Source of the DNA: Sympetrum striolatum
Lineage: Eukaryota > Arthropoda > Insecta > Odonata > Libellulidae
Assembly (NCBI GenBank): GCA_947579665.1
Contig: OX388346.1
Coordinates: forward strand, 93,994,615 to 94,058,614
Reading direction: 5' to 3'
DNA length: 64,000 nt
Under the pieces are notes generated by a model. The model worked only from the letters and a program-made list of their open reading frames with translations, had not been told where the DNA came from and searched no databases. Below are positions 1 through 11,058 of this stretch, piece by piece (within the stretch, counting starts at the first letter, position 1; every line of letters begins with the position of its first letter). The position numbers and the translations under genes are program-made.

Positions 1-800
1 CTCTTGATTCGAACCAAGGACGATCTTGGAAATCTAAAATTTGTTTCTGAAACCTATATATGATATCTATATATATACCGAATTTCAAGTTTCTATATTA
101 TTGGGAAAGGTTTCAAAATAATTCCTAAATATCGGATCAATTACTGATTGCAGAGACACCTGGTGTCGAACCCAGGAAATATTGTAATCTGAGAATGCAA
201 AGTTTGATTTGTAAGGGCTGGCTTTTTTATCATGCAAAGTTTGAAGTCGATAGCATGCCGGGAAGTACCTTAATTTTGTTACCGTTATCTCCGTAAGAAA
301 TGCATTGAGAAGTGCAAATGGCCCTCTGGGATCGAACCAAGGATCATCAGCGAACATCTAAAATTTGATTATGAAATATATTCATTTTATGTATTTACGT
401 GCCGAGTTTCAAGTTTCCATGCCATCGGGAAAGGGTCCAAAAAAAATCTTAAAAATCGCCACAATGCATTTTAAACGGCCGATTTTTGCCTCGACCTAGC
501 ATCGAACCCAGTATATTTTTAGTAAAACTCATTTATGTTTTCGATAGATCATGACCATATATATCGGCTCCTTGAGTTTTGAGTCCCTACCTATCCGGCA
601 AGTATTTTTTAAAAATTCCCGAAAATCAAAGCAATGCATTTAAACGGGAAAAATCGGGACTTTGGGGCCCTCTGGAATCGAACCCATGACACTGAGGTTC
701 AAAATCACAATTTTTCTGGCGGTTACACGTTATGGCCAATATGTCGTAAAAATTTCAATTCAATGACCCTTGTGGTTTAGGCTGTGAATTTGTATCCTCT
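1..800 (-). repeat. B-box array unit, reverse, partial at left edge
   Basis: Modules E, D, C, B and A are present, with reverse-complement B boxes near 8, 165, 331, 501 and 677. Module F and the head lie beyond the left edge. The tail ends at the TGTATCCTCTC sequence. Confidence 0.9.
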
Positions 801-860
801 CTATATATATATATGATATATGAATGAATCCGGAGAAGCATCTATATATAATAGATATAT
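801..860. repeat. Tail-to-tail spacer with TCCGGAGAAGC motif
   Basis: (TA)-rich stretch plus GAATGAATCCGGAGAAGCAT and a TCTATATATAATAGATA sequence. It joins two units whose tails face each other, so the flanks are inverted copies. Confidence 0.8.
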
Positions 861-1940
861 AGAGAGGATACAAAGTCACAGGCTAAACCACTAGCGTCAA
901 TGGCTTGAAATTTTTACCACATATTGGCCATAACGTATAACCTCCAGATAAATTACGATTTTGAACCTCAGTGTCATGGGTTCGATTCCAGAGGACTCCA
1001 AAGTCCCAATTTTTCCCGTTTAAAGGCATTGCTTAGATTTTCGGGAATTAAAAAAAAATACTTTCCGGGTAGGTAGAGAATCAAAACTCAAGGAGCCTAT
1101 ATATATGGTCATGTTCTATCGAAAACATAAATGAGTTTTACTAATAATATCCTGGGTTCGATGCTAGGTCGGGGCAAAAATCGGCCGTTTAAATTGCATT
1201 GTGGCGATTTTTAAGATTTTTTTTGGACCCTTTCCCGATGGCATGGAAACTTGAAATTCGGCATGGAGTTGGAGAACCAATATAAATTTCAGGATCAAAT
1301 TTTACATATTCGCTGATGGTCCTTGGTTCGATCCCAGAGAGCCATTTAAATTCCTCAATGCATTTCTTATGGAGATTACGGAAACACATTTTAGGTGCTT
1401 CCCGATATTATATCTACTTGAAACTTTGCATAAGATAAGATCAAGTCATTACTAATCAAACTGTGCATTCCCAGCTTTCAATGTATCCTGGGTTCGACAC
1501 CAGGCGTCTCTAATATCAGTAACTGATCCGATTTTCAAAAATTATTTTGAACCCTTTCTCAACAGTATAGAAACTTAAAATTCGGCATGTATATAGAGAT
1601 CATAAATAACTTTCAGAAACATTTTTTAGATTTCCAAGATCGTCCTTTGTTCAAATCCAGAGAGCCATTTAAATTCGTGAAAATGAGAACGTCTTTTGAG
1701 GCAGTTGTAGCCCATATTTCTGCTTTAATTTTCACACATAGTTAGAGATGGCGATGTTCTATTGTGCTGCATAGTAAGTTCAACAGTAAAGACCCGGGTT
1801 CGAAGCCAGACGATGGAATTTCAGTGAATTTTAAGAAAAATTTCAATCCATTTTTTCTTTTGAGGGCCGTCCCGATATGATGCCGACGTGAAAATAGTGT
1901 TGTCGATCTGCTTGCAGTATGCAAGCAACATTTTACTCGT
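861..1940 (+). repeat. Complete B-box unit, forward (reference copy)
   Basis: All six modules are present, with B boxes at about 979 (A), 1155 (B), 1325 (C), 1491 (D), 1649 (E, degenerate TTGTTCAAATCC) and 1797 (F). The steps are 176, 170, 166, 158 and 148 bp. Downstream of the modules come the head hairpin and CATTTTACTCGT. This is the easiest copy to use for defining the unit. Confidence 0.93.
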
Positions 1941-2030
1941 ATATATATATATACGAGTAAAATGTAGCTTGCATACTGCAAGCAGATAGGCAATACTAAT
2001 TTCATATCGGCATCATATCGGGAATGTCAT
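1860..2030. repeat. Head-to-head palindrome centred on (TA)n
   Basis: The two facing heads form a near-perfect inverted repeat around ACTCG(TA)nCGAGT, centred near 1946. Each arm carries its own TGCTTGC/GCAAGCA hairpin and continues into the flanking units, so the full palindrome is about 2 kb with scattered mismatches. Confidence 0.9.
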
Positions 2031-3030
2031 CAAAAGAAAAAAAAAAAGGATTGAAATTTTTCTTAAAATTCGCTGAAATTTCATCGTCTGGCATCGAACC
2101 CGGATCTTACTGGTGATCTTACTATGTAGCACAATAGAAGATCACCATCTCTAACTATGTGTGAAAATTCAAGCAGAAATATTGGCTACAACTGCCTCAA
2201 GAGACGCTTTAATGTTCACGAATGTAAATGGCTCTCGGGACTCGAACCAAGGACGATCTTGGAAATTTAAAAAATTTTTCTGAAATTTATTAATGATCTC
2301 AATCCATATGCCAAATTTCAAGTTTCTATATTATTGGGAAAGGTTTCAAAATAATTCCTAAAAATCGGATAAACTTCTGATTGCAGAGACACCTAGTGTC
2401 GAACCCAGGACACATTGATAGCTATGAATGCATAGTTTCATTTGTTAAGACTGGTTCTTCTATCATGCTAAGTTTTAAGTCGATAGCATGCCGGGAAGTA
2501 CCTTAAACTTGTTTCCGTTATCTCCATAAGAAATGCATTGAGGAATGTAAATGGCCCTCTGGGATCGAACCAAGGAACATCAGGGAAAACATAAAAATCG
2601 ATTATGAAATATATTTATGATATCTAACCCCATACCGAATTTCAATGTTCCATGCCATCGGGAAAGGGTCCAAAAAAAATCTTAAAAATCGCCACCATGC
2701 ATTTTAAACGGCAGATTTTTACATCGACCTAGCATCGAACCCAGGTTATTTTCCGTAAAACTCATTAATGTTTTCGATAGACCATGACCATATATAAAGG
2801 CTCCTTGAGTTTTAAGTCCTTACCTATCCGGCAAGTATTTTTTTTTAATTCCCAAAAATCAAAGCAATGCATTTAAACGGGAAAAATCGGGAATTTGGGG
2901 CCCTCTGGAATCGAACCCATGACACTGAGGTGCAAAATCGCAATTTTTCTGGTGGTTACACGTTATGGCCAATACGCCGTAAAAATTTCAGCTCAATCAC
3001 TCTTGTAGTTTAGGCTGTGAGTTTGTATCC
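1953..3030 (-). repeat. Complete B-box unit, reverse
   Basis: Order F, E, D, C, B, A with motifs near 2094, 2241, 2399, 2564, 2734 and 2911. It is the inverted partner of the 861-1940 unit. Confidence 0.92.
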
Positions 3031-3102
3031 TCTCTCTATCTATTATATATAGATGCTTCTCCGGATTCATTCATATATATACCTATATAGATAGATAGAT
3101 AG
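3031..3102. repeat. Tail-to-tail spacer, TCCGGA motif and GATA microsatellite
   Basis: TCTATTATATATAGATGC, then CTTCTCCGGATTCATTCAT, then (GATA)n. It separates a reverse unit from a forward one. Confidence 0.8.
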
Positions 3103-4206
3103 ATAGGATACAAATTCACAGCCTAAACTACAAGCGTCATTGATCTGAAATTTTTATGACATATTGGCCATAACGTGAAACCCCCAGGAAAAAAGAGACT
3201 TTGATCCTCAGTGTCATAGGTTCGATTCCAGAGGGCCCCAAATTCCCGATTTTTCCCGTTTGAATGCATTGCCGTGATTTTTGGGAATTAAAAAAAAATA
3301 CTTTCCGGATAGGTAGAGAAGTAAAACTCAAGGTGCCTATATTTATGGTCTTGGACTTTCGAAAACATCAATGACTTTTACAAAAGTTATTCTGGGTTCG
3401 ATGCTAGGACGATGCAAAGATCTGCCCTTTAAAATACATGGGATCCGTTTTTCATTATTTTTTTAGATGCACTTATCGAAATGATAGGATGTTCGTGCTT
3501 GGCTGGAAGATGTATGGTACAAATAAGTTTTAGAAAAAAATTTTCATAAGACCGTACTGTTCCTGGGTTCGAAGCCAGAGCACAATAACGTTTCTCTCAT
3601 AAGGAATATAAAGGAAAAGTAGGACGTCATTTGAGGCAGTTGTAACCAATATTTCTGCTTGAATTTGCATACGAGGTTAGAGATGGTGTTTTTCTGTTGT
3701 GCTGCATAGAAAGTATTGCCTGAAAGACCCGGGTTCGATGCCGGGCGGTAAAAATATCCCCCATATATAATACTATGGGGAATCTTTTCATAATTTTTTT
3801 ATGCATTTATCGATATGTTAGGGAGCTCTTGCTTAGATGGAAGATGTATATTAACACTTTGTTTAAGAAAAAAAATAGATAAGACCATGCATTTCCTGGG
3901 TTCGATGCCAGAGCACGTTATAATTTCTCTAATAAGGAGTGTATGTGAATAGTAGGACGTCGTTTGAGGTAGTTGCACCTAATAGTTTTGCTTGAATTTT
4001 CACACATAGTTTGATATGGTAATCTTCTATTTTGCTGCATAGTAAGTACACCAGGAAGACCGGGGTTCGCTGCCAGGCGATTAAATTGCAGCGAATTCTA
4101 CGAATATTTTGAATTTTTTTTTCTTTTGATGTCCGTCCCGATATGATGCCGATATGAAATTAGTGTTGTCGATCTGCTTGCAGTATGCAAGCAACATTTT
4201 ACTCGT
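3103..4206 (+). repeat. B-box unit, forward, variant subfamily
   Basis: Standard A (about 3219) and B (about 3395) are followed by variant modules: TCCTGGGTTCGAAGCCAGAG (about 3566), CCCGGGTTCGATGCCGGGCG (about 3732), TCCTGGGTTCGATGCCAGAG (about 3899), and F with a degenerate GGGGTTCGCTGCC (about 4064). The number of modules and the spacing are kept although C, D and E are replaced. Confidence 0.88.
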
Positions 4207-4220
4207 ATATATATATATAT
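4207..4220. repeat. (TA)n centre of head-to-head palindrome
   Basis: Alternating TA flanked by ACTCG and CGAGT. It is the symmetry centre for the units on either side. Confidence 0.85.
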
Positions 4221-5296
4221 ACGAGTAAAATGTTGCTTGCATACTGCAAGCAGATCGACAACACTATTTTCATGTCGGCATCATATCGGGACGGCCATCA
4301 AAAGAAAAAAGTGGATTGAAATTTTTCTTAAAATTCGCTGAAATTCCATCGTCTGGCATCAAACCCGGGTATTACTGGTGAACCTACTATGAAACACAAT
4401 AGAACATCACTATCTCTAACTATGTGTGAAAATTCAAGCAGAAATATGGGCTATAACTGCCTCAAAAGACGTTCTAATTTTCACGAATTTAAATGGCTCT
4501 CTGGATTCGAACCAAGGACGATCTTGGAAATCTATAATATGTTTCTGAAAGTTATTTATGATCTCTATCTATATGCCGAATTTCAAGTTTCTATATTATT
4601 GGCAAAGGTTTCAAAATAATTCCTATGAATTGAATCAATTACTGATTGTAGAGACGCCTGGTGTCGAACCCAGGACCTACTGGCAGCTGTGAAAACACAT
4701 TATGACTTGGTTTGACCTGATCTTATTAAATGCAAAGTTTGAAGTCAACAACTTGCCAGGAAGTACCTAAAATTTGCTTCCGTAATCTCCATAAGAAATG
4801 CATTGTAGGATGTAAATTGCCCTCTGGGATCGAACCAAGGACCATCAGCGAGCTCTAAAATTTTATTATGAAATATATTTATGATATATATCTACGTGCC
4901 AAGTTTCAAGTTTCCAAGTCATCTGTAAGTAATTAAAAAAAATCTTAAAAATCGCTATGTAAATTAAACGGGAGAATATTTGCCCTGGCCTAGCATCGAA
5001 CCAAGGATAATATTTGTAGATGTCTTTGTGGTTTCCTTTAGATATATACGGCATCTAGCGATCTCTAGAATTTCAACTCTCTCCTTTTCCGGGAAGTGCC
5101 TCAAAAGAATTTTCGAAAATCCCCGCCATGTATTCTTATGGACAAAATCGGGACTTTGGGGCCTTCTGGAATCGAACCCATGACCCCGAGGTTCAATGTC
5201 GGCTTTTTCCTGGAGGTTACACGTTATGGCCAATATTTCGTAAAAATTTCAAGTCGGTGGCACTTGTGGAACATGCTTATACTTTTGATCCCCAGT
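4221..5296 (-). repeat. Complete B-box unit, reverse
   Basis: Motifs near 4358 (F, degenerate ATCAAACCC), 4506, 4664, 4829, 4996 and 5172. The tail is of the alternative type ending GGAACATGCTTATACTTTTG and then GATCCCC. Confidence 0.9.
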
Positions 5297-5361
5297 GTAT
5301 ATATCTATTATATATAGATGCTTCTCCGGATTCATTCATGTATCCATATATATATATATAT
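5297..5361. repeat. Tail-to-tail spacer with TCCGGA motif
   Basis: TCTATTATATATAGATGC, CTTCTCCGGATTCATTCATG and (TA)n between oppositely oriented units. Confidence 0.8.
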
Positions 5362-6440
5362 AGAGAGGATACAAACTCACAGCCTAAACCACAAGAGTGA
5401 TTGAGCTGAAATTTTTACGGCGTATTGGCCATAACGTGTAACCACCAGAAAAATTGCGATTTTGATCCTCAGTGTCATGGGTTCGATTCCAGGGGGCTCC
5501 TAAGTCCCGATTTTTCCCGTTTAAACGCATTCCTTTGATTTTCGGGAATTAAAAAAAAATACTTCCCGGATAGGTAGAAAATCAAAACTCAAGGAGCCTT
5601 TATATATGGTCATGGTCTATCGAAAACATAAATGATTTTTACGGAAAATAACCTGGGTTCGATGCTAGGTCGATGCAAAAATCTGCCGTTTAAAATGCAT
5701 TGTGGCGATTTTTAAGATTTTTTTTGGACCCCTTTCCAATGGCAGGGAAACTCGAAATTTGGTATGAGGTTAGATACTATAAAAATATATCATATTGAAT
5801 TTTGTATATTCGCTGAGGGTCCTTGGTTCGATCCCAGAGGGCCATTTAAATTCCTCAATGCATTTCTTACGGAGATAACGGAAAGAAATTTTAGGTACTT
5901 CCCGGCATGCTATCGACTTAAAACTTAGCATGAGAGAAAAAACCAGTCTTAACAAATCAAACTATGCATTCATAGCTATCAATGTGTCCTGGGTTCGACA
6001 CCAGGTGTCTCTGCAATCAGAAGTTGATCCGATTTTTAGGAATTATTTTGAAACCTTTCCCAATAATATAGAAACTTGAAATTTGGTATATAGATTTAGA
6101 TCATTAATAACTTTCAGAAACATTTTTAAGAATTCCAAGATCGTCCTTGGTTCGAGTCCAGAGAGCCATTTACATTCGTGAACATTAGAGCGTCTTTTGA
6201 GGCGGTTGTAGCCAATATTTCTGCTTGAATTTTCACACATAGTTAGAGATGGTGATCTTCTATTGTGTTTCATAGTAGGTTTTCCAGTAAGACCCGGGTT
6301 CGATGATAGACGATGAAATTTCAGCGAATTTTAAGAAAAAGTAAATCCTTTTTTTTCTTATGAGGACCGTCCCGATGTGATGCCGTTATGAAATTAGTAT
6401 TGCCGATCTGCTTGCAGTATGCAAGCTACATTTTACTCGT
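5362..6440 (+). repeat. Complete B-box unit, forward
   Basis: Six modules with motifs near 5483, 5657, 5828, 5994, 6152 and 6299. It ends in the head hairpin and ATTTTACTCGT. (TA)n follows, then an inverted head, giving a third head-to-head palindrome centred near 6449. Confidence 0.92.
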
Positions 6441-6456
6441 ATATATATATATATAT

Positions 6457-7539
6457 ACGAGTAAAATGTTGCTTGCATACTGCAAGCAGATAGACAACAC
6501 TAATTTCATATCGGCATTATATCGGGACGGTCCTCAAAAGAAAAAAAAAAAAGGATTGAAAATATTCTTAAAATTCGCTTCAAGTTTAGCATCTGGCATC
6601 GAACCCGGGTCTTCCTGGTGGACTTACTAAGCGGCACAATAGAAGATCACTGTATCTAACTATGTGTGAAAATTCAAGCAGAAATATTTGCTACAACTTC
6701 TTCAAACGACGTTCTACTTTTCACGAATGTAAATGGCTCTCTGGATTCGAACCAAGGATGATCCTGGGAATCTAGAACATGTTCCTGAAATGTATCTATA
6801 ATCTCTATCTGTATGCTGAATTTCAAGTTTCTATATAATTGGGAAATGGTTCCAAAAAATTCTTTAAAATCGTTTCATTTACTGATTGTAGAGACGCCTG
6901 GTGGTGAAACCAGGAAACATTGGTAGCTGTGAATTCACTGTTTGATTAGTAATGACTTGATCTTATCTTAGGCAAAGTTTCAAGTAGATATAATATCGGG
7001 AAGCACCTAAAATGTGTTTCCGTAATCTCCGTAAGAAATGCATTGAGGAATGTAAATGGCCCTCTGAAATCGAACCAAGGACCATAAGGGAGTATGTAAA
7101 ATTTGATTATGAAACATAATTATGATATCTAACGCCATGCCGAATTTCAAGTTTCTATGCCATTTGAAAAGGGTTAAAAAAAAATCTTAAAAATCGCCGC
7201 AATGCATTTTAAACGGCCGATTTTTGCCCCGACCTAGCATCGAACCAAGGATAATATTCGTAGATGTCATTATGGATTCCTTTAGATATGCACGGCATCT
7301 AGCGATCCCTCGAGTTTCAACTCTCTCCTTTTCCGAGAAGTGCCTCAAAACAATTTTCGAAAATCCCCGCCATGTAATCTTATGGGGAAAATCGCGACTT
7401 TGGGGGCTTCTGGAATCGAACCCATGGCACCGAGGTTCAAAGTCGGCTTTTTCCTGGAGGTTACACTTCATGGCCATAACGTCGTAAAAATTTCAAGTTG
7501 GTGGCACTTGTGGAACATGGTTAGAATTTTGATCCCCTA
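6457..7539 (-). repeat. Complete B-box unit, reverse
   Basis: Motifs near 6598, 6747, 6904 (D, eroded to GGTGAAACC), 7069, 7239 and 7417. The alternative tail ends TTGATCCCCTA and (TA)n follows directly. The next unit has the same orientation. Confidence 0.9.
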
Positions 7540-7558
7540 TATATATATATATATATAT

Positions 7559-9645
7559 ACGAGTAAAATGTTGCTTGCATACTGCAAGCAGATCGACAAC
7601 ACTATTTTCATGTCGGCATCACATTGGGACGGCCATCAAAAGAAAAAAAATGGATTGGAATTTTTCTTAAAATTCCCTGAAATTCCATCGTCTGGCATCG
7701 AACCCGGGTCTTTATGGTGATACTCACTAAACAGCACAATAGAAGATCACCATCTCTAACAATGTGTGAAAATTCAAGCAATTCAAATTCAGAAATATGG
7801 GCTACAACTGCCTCAAAAGACGTTCTAATTTTCACGAATTTAAATGGCTCTCTGGATTCGAACCAAGGACGATCTGGGAAATCTAAAAATTGTTTCTGAA
7901 AGTTATTTATGATCTTTATCTATATGCCGAATTTGAAGTTTCTATCTTATTGGCAAAGGTTTCAAAATAATTCCTAAAAATCAGATAAACATCTGATTGC
8001 AGAGACACCTGGTGTAGAACCCAGGACACATTGATAGCTGTGATTGCACTGTTTGATTTGTATGTACCTGATCTTTATATAGGCCAAGTTTGAAGTCGAT
8101 ATCTTTCCGGGAAGTACCTAAAATTTGTTTCCGTTATCTCCGTAAGAAATGCATTGAGGAATTTAAATGTCCCTCTGGGATCGAACCAAGGACCATCAGC
8201 TAATATTAAAAATTCGATTATGATACGTTTTCATGATATCTAACGTCAAACCGAATTTCAAGTTTCTATGCCATCGGATAAGGGTCCAAAAATAATCTTA
8301 AAAATCGCCACAATGCATTTTAAACGGCCGATTTTTGCCTCGACCTAGCATCGAACCCAGGATATTTCCCGTAAAACACATTAATGCTTGACATGTTTGA
8401 TTTGTATGGACTTGATCTTTCTACATGCTAAGTTTGAAGTCGATATCGTGCCGGGAAGTACCTAAAATTTGTTTCCGTTATCTCCGTAAGAAAAGCATTG
8501 AGAAGTGCAAATGGTCCTCTGGGATCGAACCAAGGACCATAAGCTAATATGTAAAATTCGATTATGAAATAAATTCATGATATCTATCGACGTACCGAGT
8601 TTCAAGTATCCATGTTATCGGAAAAGGATCCAAACAAATCTTCAAAATCGCCGCAATGCATTTTAAACGGCCGATTTTTGCCCCGGCCTAGCATCGAACA
8701 CGGGACAATATTCGAAGATGTCTTTCCGATTTTCGTTGGCTACAACGAAAAGATCACCATCTCTAACTATGTGTGAAAATTCAAGCAGAAATATGGGCTA
8801 AAGCTGCCTCAAAAGACGTTCTAAGTTTCACAAATTTAAATGGCTCTCTGGATTCGAACCAAGGACGATCCTGGAAATCTAAAATATGTTTCAGAAACTT
8901 ATTTATGATATCTAACTATATGCCAAATTTCAAGTTTCTATATTATTGGTAAAGGTTTCAAAATAATTCCTAAAAATCGGATCAACTTCTGATTGCAGAG
9001 ACACCTGGTGTCGAACCCAGGACACATTGATAGCTGTGAATGCACTGTTTGATTCGTTTGGACTTGATCTTTCTCTATGCAATGTTTGAAGTCGATAGCT
9101 TAACGGGAAATACCTAAATTTTGTTTCCGTTATCTCCGTAAGAAAGGCATTGAGGAATATAAATATCCCTCTGGGATCGAACCAAGGACCATCAGCAAAT
9201 ATGTAAAACTTGATTATGAGATATATTTATGATATCTAACCTCATGTTGAATTTCAAGTTTCTTTGCCATCGGAAAAGGGTCCAAAAAAATCTTAAAAAT
9301 CGCCACAATGCATTTTAAACGGCCGATTTTTGCCCCGACCTAGCATCGAACCAAGGATAATATTCGTGGATGTCTTTATGGTTTCCTTTAGATATGCACG
9401 GCATCTATCGATCCCTTGAATTTCAAATCTCTCCTTTTCCGGGAAGTGCCTCAAAAAAATTTTCGAAAATCCCCGCCATGTAAACTTATGGGGAAAATCG
9501 CGACTTTGGGGGCTTCTGGAATCGAACCCATGACACCGAGGTTCAAAGTTGGCTTTTTCCTGGAGGTTACACGTCATGGCCATAACGTCGTAAAAATTTC
9601 AAGACGGTGGCACTTGTGGAACATGGTTAGAATTTTGATCCCCTA
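7559..9645 (-). repeat. Two or more B-box units, reverse, with internal fusions
   Basis: A unit starts at the CGAGTAAAATG head (7559) with motifs near 7698, 7857, 8013, 8179 and 8350. Near 8384 module B jumps into module D/C sequence. Near 8745 the B/A region jumps into F/E sequence. Further motifs lie near 8525, 8695, 8855, 9011, 9175, 9348 and 9518. The jumps look like recombination or deletion between modules, since module order resumes correctly after each one. Confidence 0.87.
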
Positions 9646-9682
9646 TGAATGAATGAATGAATGAGTGAGTGTGTATATAGGT
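9646..9682. repeat. GAAT/GAGT microsatellite spacer
   Basis: (GAAT)n, then GAGTGAGTGTGTATATAGGT, lying between the tail of one reverse unit and the head of the next. Confidence 0.8.
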
Positions 9683-10760
9683 ACGAGTAAATTGTTGCTT
9701 GCATACTGCAAGCAGATCGACAAAACTATTTTCATGTCGGCATCATATCGGGACGGCCATCAAAAGAAAAAAATGGATTGAAATTTTTCTTAAAATTCGC
9801 TGAAATTCCATCGTCTGGCATCGAACCCGGATGTTTACTGTGAAGTTACTATGCAGCACAATAGAACATCACCATCACTAACTAAGTGTGAAAGTTTAAG
9901 CAGAAATATGGGCTACAATGACCTCAAAAGACGTTCTTATTTTCACGAATTTTAATGGCTCTCTGGAATCGAACCAAGGACGATCTTGGAAATCTAAAAA
10001 ACGTTTCTAAAAGTTATTTATGATAACTATCGATATGCCGAATTTGAAGTTTCTATATTATTGACAAAGGTTTCAAAATAATTCCTAAAAATCGGATCAA
10101 CTTCTGATTGCAGAGACACTTGGTGTCGAACCCAGGACACATTGATAGCTGTGAATGCAATGTTTGATTTTTATGGACTTGATCGTTCTATATGCAAAGT
10201 TTGAAGCCGATATCGTGCCGGGAAGTACATAAAATTTGTTTCCGTTATCTCCGTAAGAAACGCATTGAGGAATGTAAATGTCCCTCTGGGATCGAACCAA
10301 GGACCATCATCGAATATGTAAAATTGGATTATGATATATTTTTATGGTATCTAACCTCATACCGAATTTCAAGTTTCTATGCCATCAGAAAAGGGTCCAA
10401 AAAAAATCTTAAAAATCGCCACAATGCATTTTAAACGGCCGATTTTTGCCCCGACCTAGCATCGAACCAAGGATAATATTCGTAGATGTCTTTATGGTTT
10501 CCTTTAGATATGCATGGCATCTAGCGGTCCCTTGAATTTCAAATCTCTCCTTTTCCGGGAAGTGCCTCAAAAAAATTTTCGAAAATCCCCGCCATGTATC
10601 CTTAAGGAGAAAATCGGGACTTTGGGGCCTTCTGGAATCGAACCCATGATACCGAGGTTCAATGTCGACTTTTTCCTGGAGGTTACACGTCATGGCCATA
10701 ACGTCGTAAAAATTTCAAGTCGGTGGCACTTGTGGAACATGGTTAGAATTTTGATCCCCT
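9683..10760 (-). repeat. Complete B-box unit, reverse
   Basis: Motifs near 9820, 9968, 10127, 10295, 10462 and 10634, followed by the alternative tail ending TTTTGATCCCC. Confidence 0.92.
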
Positions 10761-11058
10761 ATATATATATATATAACTTATATATAGGTATATCCGGAGA
10801 AGCGTCTATATATAATAGATATAGATATCCGGAGAAGCGTCTATATATAATAGATATAGGTATATCCGGAGAAACGTCTATGTATATATATATATATATA
10901 TATATATGGATACATGAATGAATCCGGAGAAGCATCTATATATAATAGATATATATATATATGATATATGAATGAATCCGGAGAAGCATCTATCTATTAT
11001 ATATAGATGCTTCTCCGGATTCATTCATATATATACCTATATAGATAGATAGATAGAT
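10761..11058. repeat. Minisatellite cluster of TCCGGAGAAGC spacers
   Basis: Several copies of ATCCGGAGAAGCGTCTATAT separated by TATAATAGATATAG. Starts near 10792, 10827 and 10864 are 35-37 bp apart. Longer-spaced copies lie near 10922 and 10980, then one inverted copy (GCTTCTCCGGATTCATTC), then (GATA)n. This is the largest pure spacer cluster in the window and marks a switch from reverse to forward units. Confidence 0.85.
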
